This document shows positions 30,711 to 39,505 of a stretch of DNA of 40,840 bases, piece after piece; the first letter of the stretch is position 1; each line of letters starts with the position of its first letter. A program made the translations under genes and the position numbers. The notes under the pieces were generated by a model. That model worked only from the letters and a program-made list of their open reading frames with translations, did not search any database and was not told the origin of the DNA. The stretch comes from RGIG2000 sp045612665 (GTDB taxonomy: Bacteria; Bacillota; Clostridia; Oscillospirales; CAG-272): contig JAZKZO010000063.1 in the NCBI GenBank assembly GCA_045612665.1, forward strand, positions 1-40,840. Direction: 5' to 3'.

Positions 30711-33545
30711 ATGCTTAAGCTTACCGACATTAAAAAGGATTATATAACCGGCGATACCTCGGTTAGTGCGCTCAAGGGCGTAAATCTTGAATTTCGCAAA
30801 AGCGAATTTGTTGCTATTTTGGGGCACTCAGGCTGTGGTAAGACTACGCTTCTAAACATTATAGGCGGTCTTGACAAGTACACAAGCGGTGATCTTGTTA
30901 TAAATGGCAAATCCACAAAGGATTTTGACGACGCGGATTGGGACACATATAGAAACCACTCCATCGGATTCATTTTTCAAAGCTATAATCTAATTCCTCA
31001 CCAAACGGTGCTTGCAAACGTAGAGCTTGCGCTCACCTTGTCAGGTGTTTCGAGAGAGGAAAGAAAGGCGCGTGCAATCGAGGCGCTTGAAAAGGTTGGA
31101 CTTGGCGATCAAATTAACAAAAAGCCAAATCAAATGTCAGGCGGACAAATGCAACGAGTTGCTATTGCCCGTGCGCTTGTAAACAACCCTGATATTCTCT
31201 TGGCAGACGAGCCGACAGGAGCACTTGACTCCGAAACGAGCGTTCAAATTATGAATCTCATAAAAGAGATTGCAAACGACCGTCTTGTTATTATGGTAAC
31301 TCACAACCCTGAGCTTGCTGAGGAATATGCAAACAGAATTATTCGTCTAAAGGACGGAGAGGTTGAGGGAGATTCAAACCCTTACGTAAATGAGGCTAAG
31401 GCTGACGAGATTATAACCGACAAAAAGGCTAAAAAGAAGAAGTCTATGTCCTTTTTGACCGCTCTTTCCCTCTCGCTTAACAACCTTATGACAAAGAAGG
31501 GACGTACGTTCCTTACATCATTTGCAGGAAGCATCGGTATTATCGGAATTGCGCTTATTTTGGCAGTTTCGGCAGGTGTTAACGCATACATCAAGAGCGT
31601 TGAGGAAAGCACTATGTCGTCCTATCCTATCGAAATTCACGAAAGCACGATGGACACCATGACTCTTCTCGGCTCTTTTATGGAGCAGAAGACAATTGAA
31701 AACCGTGAGCCTAATACGGTTTATTCAAATGACGTTATGATTAACGTTATGAACGCATTCTCAAAGGGTATTACAACCAACAATTTGACTGCATTCAAGC
31801 AACACATTGAATCGACCTCGACAATAAGGGATAACGCAACTGACATAAAGTACAAGTATTATGCAGGTCTTAATACCTATACAAGAGTGCCCTTGGTTGA
31901 CAAGGACGGAAATCCTGTTCTTGATTCGAGTGGAAATCAAGCATACACGTACCGCAGAAATCTTAGCGATATGAGCGAGCTTATGTCGGTTATCACAACA
32001 GGCAATCTCAACTCAAACGCATCGGTTATCAACTCTAGCGTTTGGAAGGAGTTTGTTGGCAATAGCGAATATATTCAATCTCAATACAAGGTTGTTGAGG
32101 GCGGTGGACGTTTCCCCGAAAACGAAAACGAGGTTGTGCTTATCGTTGGAAAGGACCTTATAATCTCCGACTATATTCTCTATATGCTTGGAATTAGAGA
32201 TTCACAGGAGCTTCGTAGCTATATTATCTCTATTTCCGATGACAATCCCGACAACGACCTCACAATCAATCCCACAAAGTATTCATTTAATGAAATTTTA
32301 GGATACGAGTTCAAGGTCCTCTCTGACTCGGATAGATTCAAAATCGACGGAGATAGAATCACCGAATGTACAACAGGCGAAATCGACCAAAAGCTTCTTT
32401 CAAGCGATGCCACAACGCTTAAAATCGTAGGAATCATAACTCCAAGCGACGAGTCGCAATCCTCGTCCGCTATCGGTTCAATCGGTTATCTTGCTCCTCT
32501 TATGGATAATATGATTGATAAATCAAATGCAAGTAGCGTAGTTGACACGCAGCTTTCAAACACCGAAACAAACCTTTATAACGGATTCCCGTTTGCAGGC
32601 TTTGACTTTGATACAACAAAAATCAATGCGTTTATCGCATCTAATCCACAGCTCTCCGTTCTTTCTAACTTTATAAAGACTGATGAGCAATTTATAGATG
32701 CTCTTAAAACCTATCTCGGTCCTGAAATCGAGGAGCTACTTATCCCTTACGGACAAGGTGGAAGCACAGTTCCTTACGGTGGATACACTCTTGCGGACAT
32801 CGCAATGATAACAAGTGCACTCACAAGCGTTGAGAGCGACACCGCGAAGGCTTTTGCAGGTCTTATTATGATGGATGCAATGCAAAATCCACAAAACCTT
32901 GTTAACATCGTTAACTCGATGATTGAAACAAAGGATTACAACGATATGCTCTCCGAGCTTGGCTATGTAAACAAGGAAAATCCGACAAAGATTCTTATTT
33001 ATCCAAAGGATTTCGAGGCAAAGGATATCATAAGCGAGGAAATCAACAGCTATAACAGCTCTCAAAAGGAAGAGGACAAAATCTCCTACTCCGATATGGT
33101 TGGCGTGCTTATGAGCTCTGTTACAACTATTGTAAACGCTATCTCATACGTTCTTATTGCATTCGTTGCAATTTCGCTTATCGTTTCATCTATTATGATA
33201 GGCATTATAACCTATATTTCAGTTCTCGAAAGAACGAAGGAGATTGGTATTCTCCGTGCAATTGGCGCATCAAAGAAGGACGTTTCAAGAGTGTTCAATG
33301 CGGAAACGCTTATCGTCGGCTTTGGCGCGGGACTAATCGGTATTTTAGTATCGCTTTTCTTCATTCTTATTATAAATATAATTCTTCACGCCTTAACGGA
33401 TATCGCCACACTTTCGGCCGTGCTTCCGTTTGGTGCTGCCGTAATTCTCATTCTTATAAGCATGGCTCTTACTCTCGTTGCCGGACTTATTCCGTCAAGA
33501 GTAGCGGCTAAGAAGGACCCTGTTATAGCACTAAGAACCGAATAA
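30711..33545 (+). CDS. Fused ABC transporter, ATPase plus FtsX/MacB-type permease
   Basis: A 944-residue single-chain half-transporter. The N-terminal ATPase (about 1-230) has Walker A GHSGCGKTT (38-46), signature MSGGQ (142-146) and Walker B ILLADEP (162-168), closest to the MacB/LolD group. One membrane helix follows (about 266-290), then a very large extracellular region (about 300-795), then three C-terminal helices with the FtsX-like ERTKEIGILRAIGASKKDV segment. Such mechanotransmission proteins do not usually import; they drive export or signalling at the envelope. The start ATG at 30711 has AAAGGAG. It is monocistronic, with no two-component system or peptide-resistance gene beside it, so the substrate is open. 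Confidence 0.9.
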   Translation: MLKLTDIKKDYITGDTSVSALKGVNLEFRKSEFVAILGHSGCGKTTLLNIIGGLDKYTSGDLVINGKSTKDFDDADWDTYRNHSIGFIFQSYNLIPHQTVLANVELALTLSGVSREERKARAIEALEKVGLGDQINKKPNQMSGGQMQRVAIARALVNNPDILLADEPTGALDSETSVQIMNLIKEIANDRLVIMVTHNPELAEEYANRIIRLKDGEVEGDSNPYVNEAKADEIITDKKAKKKKSMSFLTALSLSLNNLMTKKGRTFLTSFAGSIGIIGIALILAVSAGVNAYIKSVEESTMSSYPIEIHESTMDTMTLLGSFMEQKTIENREPNTVYSNDVMINVMNAFSKGITTNNLTAFKQHIESTSTIRDNATDIKYKYYAGLNTYTRVPLVDKDGNPVLDSSGNQAYTYRRNLSDMSELMSVITTGNLNSNASVINSSVWKEFVGNSEYIQSQYKVVEGGGRFPENENEVVLIVGKDLIISDYILYMLGIRDSQELRSYIISISDDNPDNDLTINPTKYSFNEILGYEFKVLSDSDRFKIDGDRITECTTGEIDQKLLSSDATTLKIVGIITPSDESQSSSAIGSIGYLAPLMDNMIDKSNASSVVDTQLSNTETNLYNGFPFAGFDFDTTKINAFIASNPQLSVLSNFIKTDEQFIDALKTYLGPEIEELLIPYGQGGSTVPYGGYTLADIAMITSALTSVESDTAKAFAGLIMMDAMQNPQNLVNIVNSMIETKDYNDMLSELGYVNKENPTKILIYPKDFEAKDIISEEINSYNSSQKEEDKISYSDMVGVLMSSVTTIVNAISYVLIAFVAISLIVSSIMIGIITYISVLERTKEIGILRAIGASKKDVSRVFNAETLIVGFGAGLIGILVSLFFILIINIILHALTDIATLSAVLPFGAAVILILISMALTLVAGLIPSRVAAKKDPVIALRTE

Positions 33546-33550
33546 AAAGA

Positions 33551-33580
33551 AAGACTGTCGAAAGCTCGACAGTCTTTTAT
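33551..33580 (+). terminator. Terminator of the ABC transporter gene
   Basis: AAGACTGTCGA pairs with TCGACAGTCTT across AAGC, followed by TTATTAT. Confidence 0.88.
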
Positions 33581-33604
33581 TATACTATTTAATACTTGAT
33601 GAAA

Positions 33605-33632
33605 AAAATCCCACCAACTTTGGTGGGATTTT
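33605..33632. terminator. Terminator of the small peptide gene
   Basis: AAAATCCCACCA pairs perfectly with its complement across ACTT, with A and T runs outside. It follows the peptide stop codon on the minus strand by 8 bases. Confidence 0.9.
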
Positions 33633-33640
33633 ATTCGCAA

Positions 33641-33799
33641 TTAGATAAGGATTGAAACGTCTGGAACTTGAACCTCAGCGTAATCGTTATCTGGATCATG
33701 GAAAACGCTATAGCCATCTCCTTGAACAAAATACGAGTTCTTAAGGATGTCCTCAGTTTCTACAACTTCAAGCTCATAATCAGGGGTAGTGTACTTCAT
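33641..33799 (-). CDS. Orphan 52-residue acidic peptide
   Basis: A complete short gene: ATG at 33799, AAAAAGGAG upstream, TAA at 33641, its own full-consensus promoter and a strong terminator. The peptide starts MKYTTPDYELEVVETEDILKNS and ends AEVQVPDVSILI. It is acidic, has no Cys, no signal peptide and no membrane segment. The beginning (Y-x-TP-ELEVVE-EDIL) recalls many short unannotated Clostridia proteins starting with a KP-ELE-VE-EDI pattern, from memory only. No modification enzyme, protease or exporter lies directly beside it, although the fused ABC transporter is next door on the other strand. Function unknown; a RiPP-like precursor is only one possibility. Confidence 0.82.
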   Translation of the reverse strand: MKYTTPDYELEVVETEDILKNSYFVQGDGYSVFHDPDNDYAEVQVPDVSILI

Positions 33800-33841
33800 A
33801 CATAATCTCCTTTTTAAGATAGAAAATCTTTTTACAACACT

Positions 33842-33870
33842 ATTATACTATACGATATATCGCTTGTCAA
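33842..33870 (-). promoter_or_regulatory. Consensus promoter of the peptide gene with palindrome in the spacer
   Basis: Minus strand TTGACA, exactly 17 bases, TATAAT. The spacer contains the perfect palindrome CGATATATCG (33853-33862), a natural position for a repressor or MerR-like regulator. Confidence 0.88.
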
Positions 33871-33889
33871 TAGTTTTTTGAAAATTTTT

Positions 33890-34327
33890 TTACTCAACTG
33901 AAATAAGTTTTGTTCCCGTAGCACCGTCAAGATCATTTATGCTTGCCACAAGGTTGTTAACGTCAACTGCAAGGTGCGAAATATCAAGCGTTACAACGAC
34001 GTGCGCACGGGAATTTATAGGAAGGTTTTGGCTTATTGTAAGTATATTTGCGCCATTCTCGGCAATCACCTTCAAAACCTCACCAAGGACTCCCGCCTTG
34101 TGTGAAAGTGTAAAGGAAACTATCGCCTTATGGCACTCGGTATCCATATTCAATGCAAAAACATAATCCTTGTATTTATAATAGGTGCTTCTTGATATGC
34201 CAACAGTCTTTACAGCCTCGCTAACATCCTTCACCTTTCCGCTTGCAAGAATAGCCCTTGCCTCTATTACCTTCTCGTAATAATCCGGTAATATGCTTTT
34301 GTCAACCAAGAGATATTTTTGTTCCAT
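33890..34327 (-). CDS. ACT-domain protein, UPF0735/PheB family
   Basis: A 145-residue protein with an N-terminal helical, helix-turn-helix-like segment (AVKTVGISRSTYYKYKDYVF, about 38-57) and a C-terminal ACT domain (about 68-143; FTLSHKAGVLGEVLKVIAENGANILTI). ACT domains usually bind amino acids and regulate their biosynthesis. It lies 15 bases after thrC with AAGGGAT as ribosome binding site and shares its mRNA. The same family (PheB) accompanies hom-thr genes in Bacillus. A regulatory role in threonine or aspartate-family synthesis is likely but unproven; the name PheB should not be read as prephenate enzyme activity. Confidence 0.88.
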   Translation of the reverse strand: MEQKYLLVDKSILPDYYEKVIEARAILASGKVKDVSEAVKTVGISRSTYYKYKDYVFALNMDTECHKAIVSFTLSHKAGVLGEVLKVIAENGANILTISQNLPINSRAHVVVTLDISHLAVDVNNLVASINDLDGATGTKLISVE

Positions 34328-34342
34328 AAAAGATCCCTTCTT

Positions 34343-35836
34343 TTACCAAGTCTTTTTAGCTATCATCTTTCCTACGAAATCAAGCATTTCGCCCTTTTCG
34401 AGCACTGTCTTGTGAATAACCTTACGGCTCTCAATCCCGTCAAGACCGTATGGGATTTTAACACCTGTATAAGCATTAAGCTTATTTACAGCATCGAATT
34501 CACCGTCAAAGTCCTTGCCAAGCGCATTCATAACGCTAGACGCAAACTTGTATGCAGATGCGGTAGAAAGAACAACGCAGGTATCGCCATTTTTGCTATC
34601 GGCAAGCCACTTTTCATATACATTCCAAGCAACTGCTGTGTGAGTATCCATAAGATATGCGTCCTTTTCGTAAACACTCTTTATAGTCTCATATGAATCC
34701 TTGTCGTCCGCATAGCCTGCATCGATAAGCTCTCTTATTTTTGCAAGCTCCTCATCTGTAATCTTATACTCACCCTTTGTATTGAGGTCCTTCATATACG
34801 AAGCGCACTTTTCAGCACCGCAAACGATGTAAAGGAGTCTTTCAAGGTTAGAGGAAATAAGAATATCCATCGAGGGGGATTTGGTTACATGGAATGCTCT
34901 GTTTTTGTTATATACACCGCTCTCGAAGAACTCGGTGAGGACCTTGTTCTCGTTAGATGCGCAAACGAGCTTTCCAACAGGAAGTCCCATCTTCTTTGCA
35001 AAAAGTCCTGCAAGAATGTCGCCGAAGTTACCTGTCGGAACGATGAAGTTAACCTTATCGCCCATCTTAATCTTATTCATATTAAGAAGGTTGTTGTATG
35101 TCTTGAAATAGTAAGCAACCTGTGGTGCAAGTCTTCCTATGTTAATAGAGTTAGCACTTGAAAGCTGAACACCCTCGGGGAGTGCAAGCTCGGCAAAGAT
35201 TTTCTTTACTCCGCTTTGTGCGTCGTCAAAGTTACCTACAACAGCGCAAACGCAGGTGTTCTTTCCCTCACAGGAAACCATTTGTCTTTCTTGAACTGTG
35301 CTCGTTCCGTTCTTTGGATAAAATACGATTATTTTAATTCCGTCTATATCCGAGAAGCCCGAAAGTGCAGCTCCGCCTGTATCTCCGCTTGTAGCGGTAA
35401 GAATTACGATTTCATCCTCGAGCTTTGTTGAACGCTTAGCCTCAACGATAAGGTGAGGAAGAATTTGGAGTGCAACGTCCTTGAATGCACAGGTCGGTCC
35501 GTGGTAAAGCTCCATAACGTAAGCTCCGTCAACCTCGCTTAGAGGTGCATAGTCGTCGCCCTCGGCAAATTTTGAACCGTACGCTCTTTCTACGAGCGCA
35601 TTAAACGCCTCGCTCTTATCAGCGCACTCAGGGAACATTGAGTCATCTCCAAAGAAGAGCTCAAGCACCTTTGCAGAGATTTCCTTAGCGGACATTGAAG
35701 CGAGCTTATCCATTGGGAATTTGAGCGCCTCAAAGCTCTCTGGCATATATAATCCACCGTCCTTTGCGATGCCTTGAAGTATCGCCTCAGCAGGTGTTTT
35801 TCTGATTTTTTCATTTCTTGTGCTTAAATAAAACAT
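34343..35836 (-). CDS. thrC: Threonine synthase
   Basis: This PLP enzyme converts O-phosphohomoserine to threonine. The 497-residue length fits the long class (E. coli/yeast-like), not the about 350-residue Bacillus type. YLSTRNEK begins the protein, the PLP Lys is K119 in HGPTCAFKD, and the phosphate-binding TATSGDTGGAA (about 147-157) is intact. The ATG at 35836 is the only good start; its AAGGGG lies 12 bases upstream, longer than usual, which may lower translation. It heads a two-gene unit with the ACT-domain gene and diverges from hom-lysC-asd over 105 bases. Confidence 0.95.
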   Translation of the reverse strand: MFYLSTRNEKIRKTPAEAILQGIAKDGGLYMPESFEALKFPMDKLASMSAKEISAKVLELFFGDDSMFPECADKSEAFNALVERAYGSKFAEGDDYAPLSEVDGAYVMELYHGPTCAFKDVALQILPHLIVEAKRSTKLEDEIVILTATSGDTGGAALSGFSDIDGIKIIVFYPKNGTSTVQERQMVSCEGKNTCVCAVVGNFDDAQSGVKKIFAELALPEGVQLSSANSINIGRLAPQVAYYFKTYNNLLNMNKIKMGDKVNFIVPTGNFGDILAGLFAKKMGLPVGKLVCASNENKVLTEFFESGVYNKNRAFHVTKSPSMDILISSNLERLLYIVCGAEKCASYMKDLNTKGEYKITDEELAKIRELIDAGYADDKDSYETIKSVYEKDAYLMDTHTAVAWNVYEKWLADSKNGDTCVVLSTASAYKFASSVMNALGKDFDGEFDAVNKLNAYTGVKIPYGLDGIESRKVIHKTVLEKGEMLDFVGKMIAKKTW

Positions 35837-35871
35837 TTTTTTAAAATACCCCTTGATTTTTTCTTTTCTAT

Positions 35872-35900
35872 ATGATACACTATTTCCAAACAAAATACAA
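35872..35900 (-). promoter_or_regulatory. Promoter of thrC
   Basis: Minus strand TTGTAT, a 17-base spacer and TATCAT. The intergenic space is too short to hold a riboswitch or T-box for either direction. Confidence 0.6.
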
Positions 35901-35941
35901 GTGTTTTTGAAATAAAGACTCGAAGAAAGGTAAAATTTTTT

Positions 35942-37087
35942 ATGAAAACTGCAATTTTAGGCTTCGGAGTTGTAGGTTCAGGCGCTTTCGAGGTGCTTGA
36001 AAAGGCAGGATATGAGGTTAAGCGCGTGCTTGACATTCGTCCTCACGATGAGCTTGGGGACAAGCTTACTGCAAATTACGATGATATACTAAACGATAAG
36101 GAAATTTCAGTTGTAGCTGAGGCTATCGGCGGTCTTGAGCCTGCGCACACCTTTGTTGTTAAGGCACTCAAGGCAGGCAAGCACGTTGTAAGCTCCAACA
36201 AGCACCTTATTTGCACATATTACGAGGAGCTTCACAACCTCGCACTTGAAAACGGAGTAACTCTTCGCTTCACATCAAGCGCAGGTGGCGGAATTCCTTG
36301 GCTTTACAATCTTAAAAGAAGCGTTCGCTGTGATGACATCTACAAGGTTATGGGAATAATGAACGGCACTACCAACTTTATTCTTGATGCCATGATAAGC
36401 GACGGACGCGATTTTGATGAGGTTCTTGCCGAGGCGCAAAGACTCGGATATGCTGAGGCTAATCCAAGTGCCGACATTGACGGTCTTGATACTGCAAGAA
36501 AGACTGCCATTTCCTCATCTATTGCATTTAATACTATAATAAAGGAAGAAAACGTTGATATCTTCTCTCTCAGATACATCAAAAAGGCAGATATCGACTA
36601 TATCACGTCAAAGCTTAACAAGACCGTGCGTTATCTTGGATTCGGTGTTAAGAGTGAGAACGGTGCCGGCGCGTTTGTCGAGCCTGCGCTTCTCCCATCA
36701 GATGCACTTGAGAGCAACGTAAGAAAGAACAACAATATGATTTCGCTCTTCGGACGCGACGTTGGACGTCTTTCCTTCTTCGGTCAAGGTGCAGGTAAGT
36801 ATCCAACAGGAAACGCACTCGCACAGGACGTTATTGACATCTTGAACGGCTCAACCGAGCTTGCGTTCGCTCCAAAGGCAATTAACGTTGATAACGGCAC
36901 TCTCGAAAGAGCATACTACGTAAGAACAAGTGCTGACGTAAATTACGACTTCTTTGATAGCGTTGAGGTAATCGACGGTAGCAAATATATAATAACAAAG
37001 AAAATTACAGTTTCAAGAATGCACGCTATTGCAAAGGAAATTCGTTCTCTTGACGCAGATGCATTCTTCGCAGGTATAGAGGATTAA
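35942..37087 (+). CDS. hom: Homoserine dehydrogenase without ACT domain
   Basis: Reduces aspartate semialdehyde to homoserine with NAD(P)H. The 381-residue protein has the N-terminal Rossmann motif GFGVVGSG (7-14), the SSNKHL segment (about 85), GIMNGTTNFIL (about 138-148) and the catalytic NPSADIDGLDTARK region (about 174-187). The regulatory ACT domain found at the end of Bacillus and many bacterial enzymes (about 430 residues) is missing; the end (about 320-381) is the short core ending. AAAGG lies 11 bases before the ATG. lysC follows after 5 bases. Feedback control may rest with the separate ACT protein or with lysC. Confidence 0.94.
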   Translation: MKTAILGFGVVGSGAFEVLEKAGYEVKRVLDIRPHDELGDKLTANYDDILNDKEISVVAEAIGGLEPAHTFVVKALKAGKHVVSSNKHLICTYYEELHNLALENGVTLRFTSSAGGGIPWLYNLKRSVRCDDIYKVMGIMNGTTNFILDAMISDGRDFDEVLAEAQRLGYAEANPSADIDGLDTARKTAISSSIAFNTIIKEENVDIFSLRYIKKADIDYITSKLNKTVRYLGFGVKSENGAGAFVEPALLPSDALESNVRKNNNMISLFGRDVGRLSFFGQGAGKYPTGNALAQDVIDILNGSTELAFAPKAINVDNGTLERAYYVRTSADVNYDFFDSVEVIDGSKYIITKKITVSRMHAIAKEIRSLDADAFFAGIED

Positions 37088-37092
37088 CAGAT

Positions 37093-38421
37093 ATGATTAA
37101 GGTAGTAAAATTCGGTGGCTCATCACTTGCATCGGGCGAGTCATTTGCAAAGGTTAAAAGAATTATTGATGCAGACAAGTCAAGAGCTATTGTTGTAGTT
37201 TCCGCACCAGGAAAGCGCTTTAGCGGAGATATGAAGGTAACCGACCTTCTCTATCTTCTCCACGCGCACATCAAGTTTAACGCTCCGTTTGACGATATTT
37301 ATGAAAAGATTAAGGAAAGATATCTTGAAATCAAGGCTTCCTGTGGACTCAAGCAGGACATTGAGAGCGAGCTTGAGGCTGTATATGCGAAGCTTGGCAA
37401 GAAAACAAGCATCGACTATATCGCATCTCGCGGTGAGTATCTCAATGCAAGACTTATGGCTGAATATCTTGGCTACGCATTCGTTGACAGTGCTGAATGG
37501 CTCATCTTCAACTATAACGGCAAGGTAAACTTTGAAAAATCATACGAAAATCTTGCTAAGATTGTTGAAAAGACACCGAAAATTGTTATCCCTGGCTTCT
37601 ATGGCACTATGCCTGACGGAAGCATCAAGACCTTCTCTCGCGGTGGCTCTGATATCACAGGTGCTATTGCAGCGGCTGCAATCGATGCAGATATGTACGA
37701 GAACTGGACTGACGTTAGCGGTATTATGACTGCTGACCCAAGAATTGTTGAAAACCCAAGACCTATTGAAAACGTTACCTTTGCCGAGCTTCGTGAGCTT
37801 TCTTATATGGGCGCTGAGGTTCTTCACGAGGAAACAGTATTCCCTGTAAGACAAAAGTCAATTCCTCTCTATATTAAGAACACAAACGATATGAACGCGC
37901 GTGGAACTCTTATTATGGAAAAGTTTGACGAAGAGGAAGAGGACAAGAATGTTCACTTCATCACAGGTATTTCAGGTAAGAAGCACTATTCAATCATCAC
38001 TATCGCAAAGAATAGAATGAACGATGAGATTGGATATATCAGACGCGCACTTGAGGTGTTTGAGCGCTTTGGTATCTCAATTGAGCATATTCCAAGCAGT
38101 ATCGACTCCTTCTCCGTTGTGGTTGCTTCAAGCGCTATCGAGGGCAACCTTCACGAGCTCTTCTCGGCTCTTAACGAGGCTGTTGCTCCTGATACAATCA
38201 ACATTTCAAACGACATAAGCCTTATCGCAATCGTTGGTAGAAAGCTTGCTTCTAACATCGGTATTGCAGGTAAGATTTTCACAGCACTCGGCGAAAACGA
38301 AATCAATATTCGTATGATCGAGCAGGGCGCAGACGAAATCAACATTATCGTTGGTGTTGACGATAAGGATTTCAAGAAAACTATTAGAGTACTTTATAAT
38401 CTTAGTGAGGTAGAAGAATAA
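37093..38421 (+). CDS. lysC: Aspartate kinase with tandem ACT domains
   Basis: Phosphorylates aspartate, the first step to lysine, threonine and methionine. The 442-residue single-chain enzyme has KFGGSS at residues 6-11, ASRGEYLNARLMAEYLG (about 114-130), the active-site SRGGSDITGA (about 183-192) and two C-terminal ACT domains (about 300-442; GRKLASNIGIAGKIFTALGENEINI). The architecture resembles the monofunctional YclM/AK III type, without the internal start that yields a separate beta subunit. GAGGA at the end of hom is the ribosome binding site. The stop shares one base with the asd start. Which amino acid inhibits it cannot be read from the sequence; its link to hom suggests threonine. 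Confidence 0.95.
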   Translation: MIKVVKFGGSSLASGESFAKVKRIIDADKSRAIVVVSAPGKRFSGDMKVTDLLYLLHAHIKFNAPFDDIYEKIKERYLEIKASCGLKQDIESELEAVYAKLGKKTSIDYIASRGEYLNARLMAEYLGYAFVDSAEWLIFNYNGKVNFEKSYENLAKIVEKTPKIVIPGFYGTMPDGSIKTFSRGGSDITGAIAAAAIDADMYENWTDVSGIMTADPRIVENPRPIENVTFAELRELSYMGAEVLHEETVFPVRQKSIPLYIKNTNDMNARGTLIMEKFDEEEEDKNVHFITGISGKKHYSIITIAKNRMNDEIGYIRRALEVFERFGISIEHIPSSIDSFSVVVASSAIEGNLHELFSALNEAVAPDTINISNDISLIAIVGRKLASNIGIAGKIFTALGENEINIRMIEQGADEINIIVGVDDKDFKKTIRVLYNLSEVEE

Positions 38422-39422
38422 TGAAAAAGGTTAATATTGGAATTCTCGGTGCAACAGGTGCTGTTGGCCGTGAAATGCTTAAAATTCTCGAGGAAAGAAA
38501 TTTCCCTGTTAATGAGGTAAGACTTCTCGCAAGTGCAAGAAGCGTTGGTAAAAAGGTTCCATTTATGGGTAAGGAGCTTGAAATTCAGCTCGCTGACTTC
38601 GGTGCATTCAAGGGACTTGACATCGTTCTCGGTGCTGCTTCTAACGCAGTTGCAAAGCAGTTTAAGGACGACATTGTTAAGAGTGGCGCGGTTTTCGTAG
38701 ATAACTCAAGCGCGTTCCGTATGAACGACGATACTCCTCTTGTAATTCCTGAAATCAATGCCGAGGACGCATATAAGCACAACGGTGTTATTTCCAACCC
38801 TAACTGCTCTACAATCATCACACTCGTTGCAGTAAACGCAATCAACTCTCTTTCTAAGATCAAGGGAATGGTTGCTTCAACATATCAGGCTACAAGCGGT
38901 GCAGGCGCTGCAGGCCCTGTTGAGCTTGAGGAGCAAATGAAGGCAGTTCTTGAGGGTGGCGAAATCAAGAGCGAGGTGTTCCAGCATCAAATCGCTTGCA
39001 ACGTAATTCCTCACATCGGCTCATTCCTTGACAATGCATACACAGCTGAGGAAATGAAGATGCAAAACGAGGGAAGAAAGATCCTTCACCTCCCTGACCT
39101 TAAGGTAACTTGCACATGTGTTCGTGTTCCTGTTGTTCGCTCACACTCAATTTCAGTAACCGTTTTGACCGAGGATAAGCTCACAGTTGAGCAGGTAAAG
39201 GAAGCCGTTGCTAATGCGAAGGGCTGTAAGCTCTATGACGACGGTGCAAACAAAATGTATCCTATGCCTATCGTAACCTCTGACCAAGACCTCGTTTACG
39301 TTGGTAGAGTAAGAGAGGACCTCGTATTTGATAACGCTATCACACTTTGGTGCTGTGGCGACCAAGTACGTAAGGGCGCTGCTACAAACGCAGTTCAAAT
39401 CGCTGAGCTCTTTACAAAATAA
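38421..39422 (+). CDS. asd: Aspartate-semialdehyde dehydrogenase
   Basis: Reduces aspartyl phosphate to aspartate semialdehyde. The 333-residue protein has the NADP motif GATGAVG (10-16), Arg100 in SSAFRM, the catalytic Cys129 in SNPNCSTI, and the C-terminal VRVPVVRSHS with its active-site His. It overlaps lysC by one base (TAATG), so lysC and asd products are made in step, which fits consecutive reactions. It is last in the hom-lysC-asd operon and is followed by a strong terminator. Confidence 0.97.
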   Translation: MKKVNIGILGATGAVGREMLKILEERNFPVNEVRLLASARSVGKKVPFMGKELEIQLADFGAFKGLDIVLGAASNAVAKQFKDDIVKSGAVFVDNSSAFRMNDDTPLVIPEINAEDAYKHNGVISNPNCSTIITLVAVNAINSLSKIKGMVASTYQATSGAGAAGPVELEEQMKAVLEGGEIKSEVFQHQIACNVIPHIGSFLDNAYTAEEMKMQNEGRKILHLPDLKVTCTCVRVPVVRSHSISVTVLTEDKLTVEQVKEAVANAKGCKLYDDGANKMYPMPIVTSDQDLVYVGRVREDLVFDNAITLWCCGDQVRKGAATNAVQIAELFTK

Positions 39423-39466
39423 TCAAATATAAGCGTAGCATAATGACGCACAAAGCCATTAAAAAG

Positions 39467-39497
39467 AAAAATCATCGACACATAGTCGATGATTTTT
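39467..39497. terminator. Bidirectional terminator after asd
   Basis: AAAAATCATCGAC pairs perfectly with GTCGATGATTTTT across ACATA. It serves asd and the convergent LRR gene. Confidence 0.92.
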
Positions 39498-39505
39498 TAT
39501 TTTAT

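Noticed and set aside
35837..35941. Threonine, lysine or T-box leader between thrC and hom
   Set aside because: Only 105 bases for two divergent promoters; no conserved riboswitch or T-box elements can fit.
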